Part shown: piece by piece, positions 11,603 to 23,099 of the stretch
Numbering within the stretch: position 1 is the first letter of the stretch
Layout: each line of letters opens with the position of its first letter
NCBI RefSeq assembly: GCF_947179165.1
Contig: NC_077237.1
Location: 9,972,735 to 10,036,734 of the forward strand
DNA: 64,000 bases
Source: Solanum dulcamara
Taxonomy: Eukaryota; Streptophyta; Magnoliopsida; Solanales; Solanaceae
Direction: 5' to 3'
Notes under the pieces: model-generated
What the model was told of the DNA's origin: nothing
What the model saw: the letters and a program-made list of their open reading frames with translations, nothing else
The model's database searches: none
Made by a program: the position numbers and the translations under genes

Positions 11603-12262
11603 AGCTTTGTTTTTGACTCAAAGGGGTAAAGGTGAATCTTTCTAGGTTGAACTAAGGTTTCAAATTCAATTTGCATTTAAGGGAAAACGATGTTTTTGAT
11701 CAAGTTTGTCAAAGGTTGGAGACAGTTGAATTTACTTGTTAGCCTTTGTTTAATTGTGCTTTTCAATGTTTAGGAGACATTCGAGTTTGTGTTAACCTAT
11801 CTGTTTTGACTGTAATTTCTACAGAATTGCTTCTGTGTTTTAGGTGTTGAAACCAGAATTGCTTCTCTTTTATGGATTACAATTTATATGTTTGAAAATT
11901 ACAGAAACTCCTTTAATAGTTTCACTGTCCATACTATGATTAACTTTTCAATGTCCAAGTATCTGAAAAATGTAAGGAACATCCATATACTATTATATCC
12001 ACATTTTTTTCAAATAAACAATGCAGTTAGATTTTCTGAATGTATTTTTTGGGTTCGAAGGTACAGGTTTATAGAATTGTGTATTCTATTGGGTTCCCAT
12101 GCTCTTTCAAAAGTTGCAATAAGTACTAGTAGTAATTAAAATTTGAAATGGTTCAGTTACAGAGCAACCTCTATGCTCAGTTACAACCCAAATGCTCCAT
12201 CTCTTGAAGATGCCTGCATTTCCACGTTACGCATTGCTGCATATCTCTATTTGTGTTATATA

Positions 12263-12412
12263 CTCCCTCCGTTTTATTTTACTTGTCTCTTACTTTTAAA
12301 AGTAAATTTTTCTTTCTACTCGTCTATTTTAACAAATCAAGATAAATTTATCATTTTTTATCCAATACTAACCTTATCATTAAATAGGCTACAGAAAGTA
12401 CTAGTAGTCTAA
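12263..12412 (+). mobile_element. Stowaway-like MITE, 5' half
   Basis: TA followed by CTCCCTCCGTTTTATTTTAC is the hallmark start of Stowaway (Tc1/mariner-type) MITEs, and the next ~140 bases have typical Stowaway wording. The matching right end (a GGAGGGAG TA motif) was not found, so the element looks truncated. Confidence 0.6.
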
Positions 12413-12775
12413 TTTATGTGAAATTATCACAAACACCCATTTTATTATTAGGTATTCTCACGGTCCCAAATAATGTGACATCTTTTAGGTTTTGATAATC
12501 AAACAAGTTAATTTTCTTTAACCGCGATCTTTCGATATGTCATTTAATTTATTATTATTATTATGGCTTATAATATATAATTTTATTTAAAGATTTCATA
12601 TTCAAATTCAACATTTAAAAAAAATTCTAACTTTTTGGAATCTGAAAAGTGCCACATTGGGTGATAGTATATAATTTGTGTGTTAAACGTGCTTTTTATT
12701 TCTCAAAAAAATTCATATCCGGTCATATGAATAACATGCATTTGCTTCGATTATTCTTTTCTCCGACACGTAAGC

Positions 12776-12900
12776 CTAATTCTTGCCAGGTGGCAGGCTA
12801 CTTCATAAATAGGCAAAGGCGAGCAACAAACGTATTTGGAGCACTGCGCTACTCTCTAACTGTATTCTCTGATGCAAGAAAAATGCCATAACCAAAATCC
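12776..12900 (+). promoter_or_regulatory. Promoter/first-exon region of SRR1-RNaseH copy 2
   Basis: Contains CATAAATAGGCAAAGGC (from 12804) and ACAAACGTATTTGGAGC, matching the copy 1 and copy 3 heads. It is preceded by a CACGTAAGCC motif shared with copy 3 (near 17722). Confidence 0.5.
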
Positions 12901-12950
12901 TTTCATTGTTTTTCCCATTGATTTCGTTGAAGTTTGAAGCCTTCTCTTCA

Positions 12951-12977
12951 ATGGCGAGGCCAGGCACCGTTTACTGA
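12951..12977 (+). promoter_or_regulatory. Conserved 8-codon upstream ORF, copy 2
   Basis: ATG GCG AGG ... TAC TGA (MARPGTVY). Same length and position relative to the promoter block as in copies 1 and 3. Confidence 0.45.
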
Positions 12978-12987
12978 GGCAAGAGTA

Positions 12988-13560
12988 CGTGTTTTGTGAG
13001 GAATCCGTTAGTAATAGTGATTGTTTGAACTCGATTGAAGGATCTAGCATTTCCAGATTTTCACCGACTTCGTTGCTGTCAGTATCTTCTCTTTTACACT
13101 CATTTTTCTTGTTTATTTTTTCCTAACTAAATTGTTGTATGTGTTCTGTTTGTAATACTGATTGTTTGAACTCTATTGAAGGATCTAGCATTTCCATCGT
13201 CCTATGCTTTCTGTGTTCTGCTCCTTCATTTTAATTCCAGAAGAGCAATTGTTTTGCTCTAGTTGAACTGCTTGTTATCCACATGAAATAGAGAGTCCAT
13301 TTCATTTTAAATTGTAGTATGTGTTCTGTGAGGATTTCGTTAAATGTCGTTCGTGATTGACGTGATTGTTTGAATTCCACTGAAGGATCTAGTATTTACT
13401 TATGTGTTTCCATCCTCCTTTGATTTTTCTGTGTTCAATAGTTACTTTGTTGCCATTTCATTATAAGTCCAGAAGAGCAAGTGTTGTAATTTGCTCAAGT
13501 TGAACTGCTTGTCCAGATGAAATATATACAGACTCTGTTATACAGGAAAGAGGAAAATCT
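12988..13560 (+). repeat. Leader repeats, copy 2 (about three units, first partial)
   Basis: Units related to those at 8265-9375 start near 12988 (partial), 13125 and 13310. The same ordered phrases occur, including GAAGGATCTAGCATTT and CCAGATGAAATATATACAGA. Confidence 0.72.
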
Positions 13561-14137
13561 GGGCAAAAAAAATACGATTCATTTTGTTTGTTTTGTTTTT
13601 GGATTAGATCTATGATTTGGAACTTTCAGGATCTCAATTTTCAGTAGTGCATTGTTATTAGTAAATTTGTACTGGCAGTCGAAGTAGGTCACTGAAACAC
13701 ACCTAGATGGAAGAATTGAGTTTCGAAGAGCTTGTATTTGTACTTGAATCATTGCAAATTCTACGTGATCGGTTCTCAATGGATTAAAGAAAGAGGGTAT
13801 GTTCATATTCCTCTCTAGAAATATCTTTGTGGCTTCAAACACGCGGCATTTGATTTGCAGCAAGTATACTCTAAAGATTCAGGGAAATATATTTTTATAG
13901 GAGACAAGCTACTTTCCGCCTGCTAGCAGTTCTGTACTTTAGTGTTCTACACTTGCACATAATGAGAAATGCATCTTTTTTGCTGTGAAGTACTTCAGCC
14001 TGCTAATGATTTTGTACTTTAAATTTTAGACGTGCAGGTTTGTATTGTCCAGAACACAAGAGACTGTTGCTGTGTTTTAGCTGTTTCAAATAGTGTTTAA
14101 ACTGCTAGAGGCCAACATTAATTTGAACCTGATAAAG

Positions 14138-15783
14138 ATGAATTTTGGTGAGGATATGGAGTCAAATCTTGATTTTCACATAAAAGATGAGGCAGAAAGG
14201 CTTCTTAAAGAAATTGAACTGATGAAGAAGAATGTTGAGAACTCTGAGCTCTATGCTGGAATGCGATTGGATCTCAAACAGAATAAAACAATTCAAAAAC
14301 ACTTCTTTCGCCTTTTAGGCTCCCATTCACATGTTCAGGTGGTAATCTATGGTTTGGGAAGCACTGAATACAGTTTTAATTCACAGTTTCAGCTTGCTGT
14401 AGCTCTCCTACTAAAACGAGACTTTTCCAATTTGATTGGCAATATAGAAATATATGATCCCTGCATGTCTCCAGCTGATATCATACTTTACGAGAAACTA
14501 GGTCTTGAGGTTCTCACCAATGATGAAAATTGTAAGAGGAGAGCTCAGAGACCAACAATGTTCTACATGCCTAATCCTTATTGGTATCTTATAGGCAACC
14601 TCTTGGGAGCAAACTGGTCTTCATCTTGTCTTAACAAGTTTTTTTTGCTGACAAACTCATTGCGCTATACACTGAAAAATACGCCACGATGTAGGCATGT
14701 TCTAGAAACAAAGCTACGCTTAGAGAGAATTCTTGAGTTCACAACAGAGATCGACATAAAAACTAGTAACAATCAAATGTATGCTAATTTGTTTTCAGGA
14801 TTTGCCTGGCATTTCTTTGATGTGGATCCCAACATTGACATTGATATTGACAAACCGGGATGTTATTGGTTGGACATGCAAAGGTACTGAAATGTGAGAC
14901 TAGATACTGAACTTCCCATTTATTATAAATACAATTCTCTAGTTATTATGTTTATTTTGTGAAACAAAGGTGCTGCCAATTAGCACATAATTGAAGTAAT
15001 TAGCCCTTCACTCTCTGTTCGCCAATGATTGTTCCATTTCTTTCTCCTCGTGATAAGATGTGCTTTACACATGTGATTGATTTAAGTGGTAGTTAGAGAA
15101 TCTAGATTTTGTTCGTTGGATTATGCAAAGTACTTTGAAATTATTTGCTTAGAGGAAACTATAGTGGTGATAGAGGTGAGTTGAAAGAACCATAGGAGGG
15201 TACAGTGTACTTCATATATCCCTAATGATGTAACTTTTAACTTTTGTGTCGCAGGCATCTTGAAGAAGATTTTTTGGAAAATATGAAAAGCGATATGACT
15301 AGTACGGAATATGCAGAAATTTGGGGTACTGATCGTGGGTGTCGTCGTTTAAAATGCAACAACGTTCCCCCTCCTCCAGGTTGGATTAAGCTAAACATCT
15401 ATGGTATTGGTACAAAGGGTGATCAGCCAGGACGATATAGTGGCATCTTTCAAGATGAAAAAGGGAAGTGTTTTGATAGGTATAGGGGTGACATTGATGT
15501 TGATGACAATGTGATTGCTGGACTAGAGGCCTTGAGGATTGGGTTGGCCGGATGCATGGAAGGAAGGCCAAATGCACAGAAATTGATTGTGGAGTCCGAT
15601 AATGTTTTACTTGTCCAATATGTTAATGGTTTGCCTGAGCCAAATATCACAGCCATGCGCTGGTTGGGGGAAATTTTGGACTTGCTGAAACGTATAACTT
15701 GTGCAGTTTACCATATCTACGAAAAAGCCAATGAAGCTGCTAGAGACTTGGCTCTGATAGGTGAATATCCCAATTGTGCATAG
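14138..15783 (+). CDS. SRR1-like / RNase H-like fusion protein, copy 2 (424 aa)
   Basis: Exons 14138-14883 and 15255-15783 join in the same phase as in the sister copies (GCAAAG|GTACTG; TCGCAG|GCATCT). SRR1-domain motifs are kept: VVIYGLGSTEY, IYDPCMSPADI, RPTMFYMPNPY, NLLGANW, AWHFFDVD. There is an extra DIDID stretch before KPGCYW. The RNase H-like part has the same Tyr, Gly and Arg replacements at catalytic positions and keeps only the Asp of VESD. Unspliced, this copy would stop at once (TGA directly after the donor region), unlike copies 1 and 3. It is intact and probably expressed, but expression is an inference. Confidence 0.82.
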
Positions 15784-16353
15784 ATAGCTTTGTTTTTGAC
15801 TCAAAGTGGTATGATGAATCTTTCTAGGTTGAACTAAGGTTTCAAATTCAGTTTGCATTATATGGAAATTGATGTTTCTATCAAATTTGTCAAAGGTTGG
15901 AGACACTTGAATTTACTTGTTAGACTTTGTGTTTAATTGTACTTTTGAATGTTTAGGATAATATACCCATCTATTTTAATTGCAAGTTTCTACAGAATTA
16001 CTTGTGTCTTTTGGGCATTAAAAGTTTTTATGATTGGAAATCTTGGAAAGATTAGAAGAAAGTTTAATAGTTTCACTTTTCATACTATGATAACCTTCTC
16101 GAATACATCATATAGGTAACATTGTAATCTCAAAGTCGAACCATCTGAAAAATGTAAGGAATATCCTTATACTATTGTTACATTAGAGCTCCATTTTTTC
16201 TGTTTAAATTTCTGCCCTATTTAGCCTGTTTCTTAAGATGTTGGTTTGTCCCTTTTCTGTTTCCTACTTGGTATCGTGTGGGTTCATATTTTTTAAATTA
16301 GTTGTGGCATTTGATTTCAGGGAAGATTTGGTCAATTCTGTGGGAAAATATTC

Positions 16354-16481
16354 TAAAGGGTCAAAAATGTCTTTAAACTATTTGAAATAAATTAAAATAG
16401 GATTTTTTTTGAACCAAACTATTAATATATGATATTTTTGTTTATTTCACATAGCTTAGGGGGATTTTTTTACCCTTTTTC
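16354..16481. mobile_element. Small hAT-like MITE with 8-bp target duplication
   Basis: Imperfect ~36-bp terminal inverted repeats: AAAGGGTCAAAAATG on the left and CCCTTTTT on the right, both with GAAATAAA/TTTATTTC inner ends. They are flanked by AAATATTC at 16346-16353 and 16482-16489. An 8-bp duplication fits hAT insertion. Confidence 0.65.
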
Positions 16482-16489
16482 AAATATTC

Positions 16490-17200
16490 CATAATAAGTA
16501 ATGGCAGATAGTTGAAAAGAATAATATTAGGAATTATTAATCTCTATAATAATGCTATTACAAACTCAATAAAGACTAATAACTTTAGCTTTTAACTGCG
16601 AAACATCACACAAAATAACTCATTAATTTACTTCAATTGATGAACTCAACAAAGACTAAATACTCTAATCTTTAATTGATCAAACTTCAATATATTTACT
16701 GGAGTTTTGTTATAGACAAACACTTTTACTTCGAATAGAACTTGGCCTCGTATAAAGAAACCTGTGATTTCCTTCCTTTATGGACTCCTACATGAACTCA
16801 ATATTCTTCTCTTTATTTCTTTTCTCCTTTAATTCTTCCATTTATTTATTTATTTATTTGTTCATTTTTTCCAGCTATTTATTTTCTTAGCTTCCTTCTT
16901 TGCTTATTTATTTCTGCTATATCTTTCTTTGCCCCAACATCCTTATCTATATTGGTTGTCCTTGTACATTTGCGTCACATTTAGAAGGGACCTGGTTCAC
17001 CTAACAAGAGTATACCTTAGAGAAATGAACCAAGTTTACTTTGTCAATTATCAAAATTACATATATGTTTTCCGATTTGCCAACAATTTTTTCCTTTTTG
17101 ATGATGATAAATAATGCATTATAGTTTACTTTGTCACTCATCGAAACTACAAACATGTTTTCTATTTTTCAACACATCACAAATGCTTCATCTCTTTGAA
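16490..17200. other. AT-rich intergenic between copies 2 and 3
   Basis: No gene recognised. A run of TTTA/TTTC repeats lies near 16830-16920. The phrase AGTTTACTTTGTCA repeats near 17033 and 17124. Confidence 0.5.
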
Positions 17201-17203
17201 GAT

Positions 17204-17640
17204 GTTAAAAATTCAACACCAACTTAATTAATATACAAACACTTCAAAGAAGATTCTAGAATATTCAAGAGTTGCAGAGAATCGAAGGAAGATCTCAAGA
17301 ATGAGTGTTCTAGAAAGAAAAGTCTAGAAATATTCTAGAAAAAATATTTCTAAAATTAAGTAGTTGGAGGAACATTCTAGAAGAGAATCATAAATATGAT
17401 CGTTCCATCACCATCTATGGTTCATTTGAGTTGTATGTTTGCTCAAAGTAAATAACAAGCAAGAAAATGAGAATGAGTGTTGAAGTAAAGAGTGTACCCG
17501 AAACAAGCATCAACCAGTGAGAAGTAAGATAGAGCAACAAAGAGAGTTGCTATAGTGTGAGTGTAAGAACTGTAAAATCGAAGCGGGTCTTGACTTAGCA
17601 ATAATAAAATTCAAGTTATGATCCCGCGATTGTGCCCAAC
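17204..17640 (+). repeat. Possible copia-type LTR fragment upstream of copy 3
   Basis: Not present upstream of copies 1 and 2. It runs from TGTTAAAAATTC to GTGCCCAACA and has the texture of a copia LTR: several TTCTAGAA dyads, then a purine-rich leader with GAACTGTAAAATC and ATCCCGCGATTGTGCCCAACA. No target duplication or internal domain was found, so the boundaries are tentative. Confidence 0.35.
17249..17382 (+). promoter_or_regulatory. Cluster of perfect heat-shock elements
   Basis: A four-module HSE, GAAGATTCTAGAATATTC, lies at 17249-17266. A three-module HSE, GAACATTCTAGAA, lies at 17370-17382. TTCTAGAA dyads lie at 17308-17315 and 17333-17340. The nGAAnnTTC alternation is the known binding pattern of heat-shock factors. 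Whether it drives the downstream copy 3 is an inference. Confidence 0.7.
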
Positions 17641-17714
17641 AACAACATTCAACAGATGATGCCTGCATTTCCATGCACTACTAAATCAACATGCGTTTGC
17701 TTCGGTTATTCTTT

Positions 17715-17820
17715 TTTCCACCACGTAAGCCTAATTCTTGCCTTGTGGCAGTCTACTCCACAAATAGGCAAAGGCGCGCAACAAACGTATTTGGAGCACT
17801 GCACTACTCTCTAACAACCA
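17715..17820 (+). promoter_or_regulatory. Promoter/first-exon region of SRR1-RNaseH copy 3
   Basis: CACAAATAGGCAAAGGCGCG and ACAAACGTATTTGGAGC match the heads of copies 1 and 2. The TATA-like core is weaker here (CAAATA). Confidence 0.45.
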
Positions 17821-17877
17821 AAATCAATTCATCGATGTTTTTCACTACAATTCCAAAAGTTTGAAGCCTTCTCTTCA

Positions 17878-17904
17878 ATGGCGACGCGAGGCATCGTTTA
17901 CTAA
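17878..17904 (+). promoter_or_regulatory. Conserved 8-codon upstream ORF, copy 3
   Basis: ATG GCG ACG ... TAC TAA (MATRGIVY), aligned with the uORFs at 8175 and 12951. The stop codon has changed but the length is kept. Confidence 0.45.
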
Positions 17905-17984
17905 GGCAAGAGTACGTTTCACCGACTTTGTGCTCTCACTATCTTCTCTCTTACTGGCAGTTTTCGTTAAACCAAAATGTAGTA

Positions 17985-19710
17985 AACATGTGTTTTGGTG
18001 AGGAATCCGTTAGTAATAGTGATTATTTGAAGTCAATTGAAGGATCTAGTGTTTCCAGATTTGTTGCTGTCAGTATATTCTCTTTCACTCTCATTTTTTT
18101 CTTGTTTTTTTAATCCTAACTAAATTGTTGTATGTGTTCTGTAAGGATTCTGTTCGTAATACTGATTGATTGAAGGATCTACCATTTCCGTCATCCTATA
18201 GTTTCTGTGTTCTATTCCTTTCTAACCACTTCATTTCATTTTTTTTCTTATTTATTTTTGTAGTATGTGTTCTGTGTGGATTTCGTTAAATTTCATTTGG
18301 GATAGTGATTGTTTGAATTCCACTGAAGGATCTAGTATTTCCTTGTGTGTTCCCATCGTCCTTTAATTTTTCTGTGTTCAATAGTTACTTTGTTGAACTG
18401 TTTGTTATCCATATGAAATATGTACAGACTCTGTTATAATACTTTACAGGAAAGAGGAAAATCTGGAGAAAAATGATACGTTTCATATGTTTATTTTTTA
18501 TGGATTCCGTTAAATTGTGTTCATAATACTGATTATTTGAATTCGGCTGAAGGATTTAGCATTTCCTTATTATTTTATCATCCTATAATTTTTGTCCAGA
18601 AGAACAATTGTTTTAATTTGCTCAAGTGGAACTGCTTGTTATCCAGATGAAATATATACACTCTGTTTTACAGGAAAGATGAAATAAAAGTACCATTCAT
18701 TTTATTTTGGGGGGGTTATATGTGATTTGGCACTTTCAGGGTCTCAATTTTCAGTAGTGTATTGTTCGTTGTGAATTTGTACTGGCAATTGAAACACACC
18801 TAGATGGAAGAAATTGAGTTCAGACTGACCATCATATAGCTTCCAATAACAAAAAGCAACAACATACCCATGCCTTTCTCCATCTGAGAACTTTTATACT
18901 TTTACATCACAGTTTTAGCTTTAATGACATGATCTGTTTGGAGAAACTCTGATATAAGAAGTTTATTATTTTACCAGAAAAGATAGATTGAAAAGATATA
19001 TGAAAGTATCACAAACACTCATTTAAGTATTATATACGAGTAGTAAATAAAAGCAACTTTGATATTCTGCATAAAATTAATTTATGTATCTGAACCTGCT
19101 GCATTACTTTTTTTTTCTCTTTTATAATGGTGACACAGATTTTGTTTTATACTTCTTGTACTCTCATTTTCTTATATATTTTTCCTATCAGGTTGCAAAA
19201 CTAAATTGTAGTGTCTTCTGTGAGGATTGTGTTTGAAATATTGATTGTCTGAATTCGACTGAAGGATCTGGCATTTCCTTGTGTGTTTTCAGCGTCCTAT
19301 AATTGTCTCTGTTCAAAAGTTCCTTTGTTGCCAATTCATTTTAAGTCCAGAAGAGCAACTGTTTAGCTGTAGTTCAACTGCTTGTTATCCAGATGAAATA
19401 CAGACTCTGTTGTATTCTCACATTTGTTATTTATTTCTTCCCATCAGTTTGTAAAACTAAATTGTTGTATGTGTTTTGTGAGGATTCTGTTAAATTGTGT
19501 TCAAAATAGTGATTGTTTGAACCCGATTGAAGGATCTAGCGTTTTGTTATGTGTTTTCATCGCCCTAAAATTTTCAGTATTCAGAAGTTCCTTTGTTGCC
19601 ACTTCATTATAAGTCCAGACGAGCAACTGTTTTGCTGTAGTTGAACTGCCTGTTGTCCAGTTGAAAATACAGAATATATTATACTTAAGACGGAAAGAGG
19701 AAATTCTAGA
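17985..19710 (+). repeat. Leader repeats, copy 3 (about six units)
   Basis: Units start near 17985 (partial), 18115 (partial), 18255, 18490, 19190 and 19435. A non-repeat segment (about 18800-19180) splits the array. The phrases GAAGGATCTAGCATTT, TTTGTTGCCACTTCATT and TTATCCAGATGAAATA recur. Confidence 0.72.
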
Positions 19711-20343
19711 AAAATAAATTCATGTTCTTCTTTTTGGATTAGATTTTTGATTTGACACTTCAGAGTATCAATTTTCATTAGTGCATAGTTCTTTGAGAAT
19801 TTGTACCGGCAGTCGAAGTCGGTGACGGAAACACACCTAGATGGAAGAAGTGAGTTTAGAAGAGCTTGTATTTGTACTCGAATGATTGCAAATTCTACGT
19901 GATCGATTCTGAATGGATTGAAGAAAGAGGGTATGTTCATATTCCTCTTAGCTCTCGTTGCATTTTGTTTACCTCAATTGACCAACTTATAATAGAGAAG
20001 ATGTCAGCCGAGTTGTTTCTTGAAATATCTTTATGGCTTCAAACTGGCGGCATTTGATAAGCAGCAAGTATACTCTAATGATTTTCGAGAAATATGTTTT
20101 TATAGGAGACAAGATACTTTCAGCCTGCTAGCAGTTCTGTACTTTTGAGATCTACACTTGCACATAATGAGAAATGCATCTTTTTTGCTGTGAAGTACTT
20201 CATCCTGCTAATGATTTTGTACTTTAAATTCTAGGCTTGCAGGTTTGTATTAAGTCCAGACCACAAGAGAGTGTTACTGCGTTTAGGTGTTTCAAATAGT
20301 GTTTAAACTGCTAGAGGCCAACATTAATTTGAACCTGATAAAG

Positions 20344-21991
20344 ATGAATTTTGGTGAGGATATGGAGTCAAATGTTGATTTTCACATAAAAGATGAGGCA
20401 GAAAGGCTGCTTAAAGAGATTGAGCTGTTGAAGAAGAATGTTGAGAACTCTGAGCTCTATTCTGAAATGCGCTTGGATCTCAAACAGAATAAAACACTTC
20501 AAAAACACTTCTTCCGCATTTTAGGCTCCCATTCACATGTTCAGGTGGTAATCTATGGTTTGGGAAGCATCGAATACAATTTTAGTTCACAGTTTCAGCT
20601 TGCTGTAGCTCTCCTACTTAAACGAGATTTTTCCAATTGCATTGGCAACATAGAAATATACGATCCCTGCATGTCTCCAGCTGATATCATAGTTTTCGAG
20701 AAACTAGGTCTTAAGGTTCTCACCATTGATGAAAATTGTAAGAAGAGAGTTCAGAGACCAACAATGTTCTACATGCCTAATCCGTATTGTTATCTTGTTG
20801 GCAACCTCTTGGGAGCAAACTGGTCTTCATCTTGTCTTAGCCAGATTTCTTTGCTGACAAACTCATTTTGCGAGACGTTGTCCCAGATGCAACGAACTAG
20901 TCATAATCTAGAAACAGCGCTACGCTTGGAGAGAATTCTTGACGTCACAACAGAGATTGCCATAAAAACTAGTAAAAATCAGATATATGCTAGTTTGTTC
21001 TCAACAGAGATTGCCTGGCATTTCTTTGATGTGGATCCCAACATTGACATTGACATTGACAAACCGGGATGTTATTGGTTGGACATGCAAAGGTACTTAG
21101 ATGTGAGACTATATACTGAACTTCCCATTTATTATTAATAAATTCTCTAGTTATTATGTTGATTTTTGGAAACAAAGGTGCTGCCAATTAGCACATAATT
21201 GAAGTCATTAGACTTTTGCTTTCTGTCCGCCTATGATTGTTCCATTTCTTTCTCCTCGTGATAAGATGGGCTTTACGCATGTGATTGATTTAAGTACTAG
21301 TTGGAGAATCTTGATTTTGTTGGTTGGATTATGCAAAGTACTTTGAAATTATTTGCTTAGAAGAAACTATTGAGTGATAGAGGTGAGGCGAAGGAACCAT
21401 AGGAGGGTAAGGAGTACTTAATATATCCCTGATGATGTAACTTTTAACTTGTGTCGCAGGCATCTTGAAGAAGAATTTTTGGTAGATATGGAAAAGGATA
21501 TCATGACCAGTAAGCAATTTGCAGAATTTTTGAGTGATCATCGTGGGGCTCGTCGCTTAAGATGCAACACAGTTCCTCTGCCTCCAGGTTGGATTAAGCT
21601 AAACATCTATGGTATTGGTACAAAGGGTGATCAGCCAGGACGATATAGTGGCATCTTCAAAGATGAAAAAGGGAAGTGTTTTGATAGGTATAGGGGTAAT
21701 ATTGATGTTGAAGACAATGTGATTGCTGGACTAGAGGCCTTGAAGATTGGGTTGGCCGGATGTGTGGAAGGAATGCCAATTGCACAAAAGCTGATTGTGG
21801 AGTCCGATGATGTTATACTTGTCCATTATGTTAATGGTCTCCCTGAGCCAAATGACACAGCCATGCACATGGTGTCGGAAATTTTTGACTTGCTGAAACG
21901 TTTAACTTGTGCAGTTTACCATATCTACGAAGAAGCCAATGAAGCTGCCAGAGACTTGGCTCTGAGAGGTGAATGTTCCAATAGTGCATAG
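20344..21991 (+). CDS. SRR1-like / RNase H-like fusion protein, copy 3 (426 aa)
   Basis: Exons 20344-21092 and 21460-21991 join as in the other copies (GCAAAG|GTACTT; TCGCAG|GCATCT). The SRR1-like region carries VVIYGLGSIEY, IYDPCMSPADI, RPTMFYMPNPY, NLLGANW and IAWHFFDVD. Near the end of the first exon a short insertion, FSTEIAWHF in place of FSGFAWHF, repeats the TEIA text found about 25 residues upstream. The RNase H-like domain shows LNIYG, AGLEAL, VESDD and EAARDLA, with the same loss of three acids. The copy is intact and 2-4 residues longer than its sisters. Confidence 0.82.
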
Positions 21992-22469
21992 ATAGCTTTG
22001 TTTTTTACTCAAAGGGTTAAGGTGAATCTTTTAGGTTGAACTAAGGTTTCAAATTCAATTTGCATTTTATGGCAAATGGTGTTTCTAGCAAATTTGTCAA
22101 AGGTGGAGACATTTACTTGTCATCCTTTTTGTTTAATTGTGCTTTTGAATGTTTAGGATAATATACCTTTCTGTTTTAATTGCTAGTTTCTACTGAATTG
22201 CTTCTATGTTTTGGAATTTATGATTGGAAATATTAGAAGAAATTAAGTATTTATGGACTATATTCTCTTTTATGGATTACATATTTGAAAATTACAGAAA
22301 CTCTTTTAATAGCTTCACTGTTCATACTATGATTAACTTCTGGGTCTGTCGGAAATAATCACCCAGTAAGGAAAACCGATGGACTACCTCGGAATTCTCC
22401 AATAGCCTTCTTTGGTTAATTAAAACGATATTTTCTGATAACCGGTGGAAAATTGATAACACTCTAAAA

Positions 22470-22655
22470 TGACCAACTGGGAGTTGAACCTAGGTATATA
22501 CCATGGCATGGAACTATTCTACCACTAATCACCATGGTGTTCGAGCCAGATTTCAAGCACCTAATATTTTTTGTCTCCGCTGAGTTTTGAACTTGAAGCC
22601 TCAAGGTTGTCAACCACTTCATTGACTACCAGGCCACACACTTGGGTGTGATTTC
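22470..22655 (-). mobile_element. tRNA-derived SINE (TS/SolS-like) pieces
   Basis: Read on the minus strand, 22555-22655 has a tRNA-like head: TGGCCTGGTAG A-box region, AGTTCAAAACTC B-box, then GCGGAGACAAAAAATATTAGG. That wording is typical of Solanaceae TS/SolS SINEs. It then jumps to CTGGCTCGAACACCATGGT, resembling the SINE 3' part, so the middle is missing. A second tRNA-like segment follows: GTGATTAGTGGTAGAA at 22517-22534 and GGTTCAACTCCC at 22479-22490. Confidence 0.55.
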
Positions 22656-23099
22656 TGCTTCTTTTATATTGAGCCTTTCCATACATTTGGGTCTTATAAA
22701 CCAAAATCATTATTACTATGAACAGTTTTCTATCAGGTGTGCATATCATTGGAGTGTTTCATTGCTCTTCATTTTCATCACGTTCATACTATTTTACATT
22801 TTCAACACGTTCATATAGAAGTGTAATTAAAGACAAAAGAAGTCAAGTACTATCTATACTATCAGCAGTTTTTAGGCAACGAAGTACATACAGCACTGCA
22901 GTAAACACACGCTTAGTTGAGAAGAAAACTCATTACTACAAAGAAATTCCTATTTTTCAACTACAAAGTTAAACGAAAACCCTGATGCAATAGCATCGAA
23001 TTAAGAAATAATGTCATAACACAATTGGATTACAGCAACGAACGAGAATCTGAAAAACGTAAATGCACCAAAAAAAACTCAAACGCCGCCTCCATACTC

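Noticed and set aside
14880..14890. Early stop in copy 2 after the SRR1 domain, as if truncated
   Set aside because: The stop is inside the intron; splicing at 14883/15255 restores the same protein as in copies 1 and 3.
15386..15656. Minus-strand frames over the RNase H-like exon of copy 2
   Set aside because: Antisense shadows of the conserved exon.
22517..22534. tRNA-like A-box and B-box as a possible tRNA gene
   Set aside because: No acceptor stem or anticodon arm pairs properly; fits a SINE head instead.
22718..22972. Plus-strand frame of 84 codons
   Set aside because: Lies in the 3' flank of the AP1S gene; serine/tyrosine-rich low-complexity reading with no motifs.
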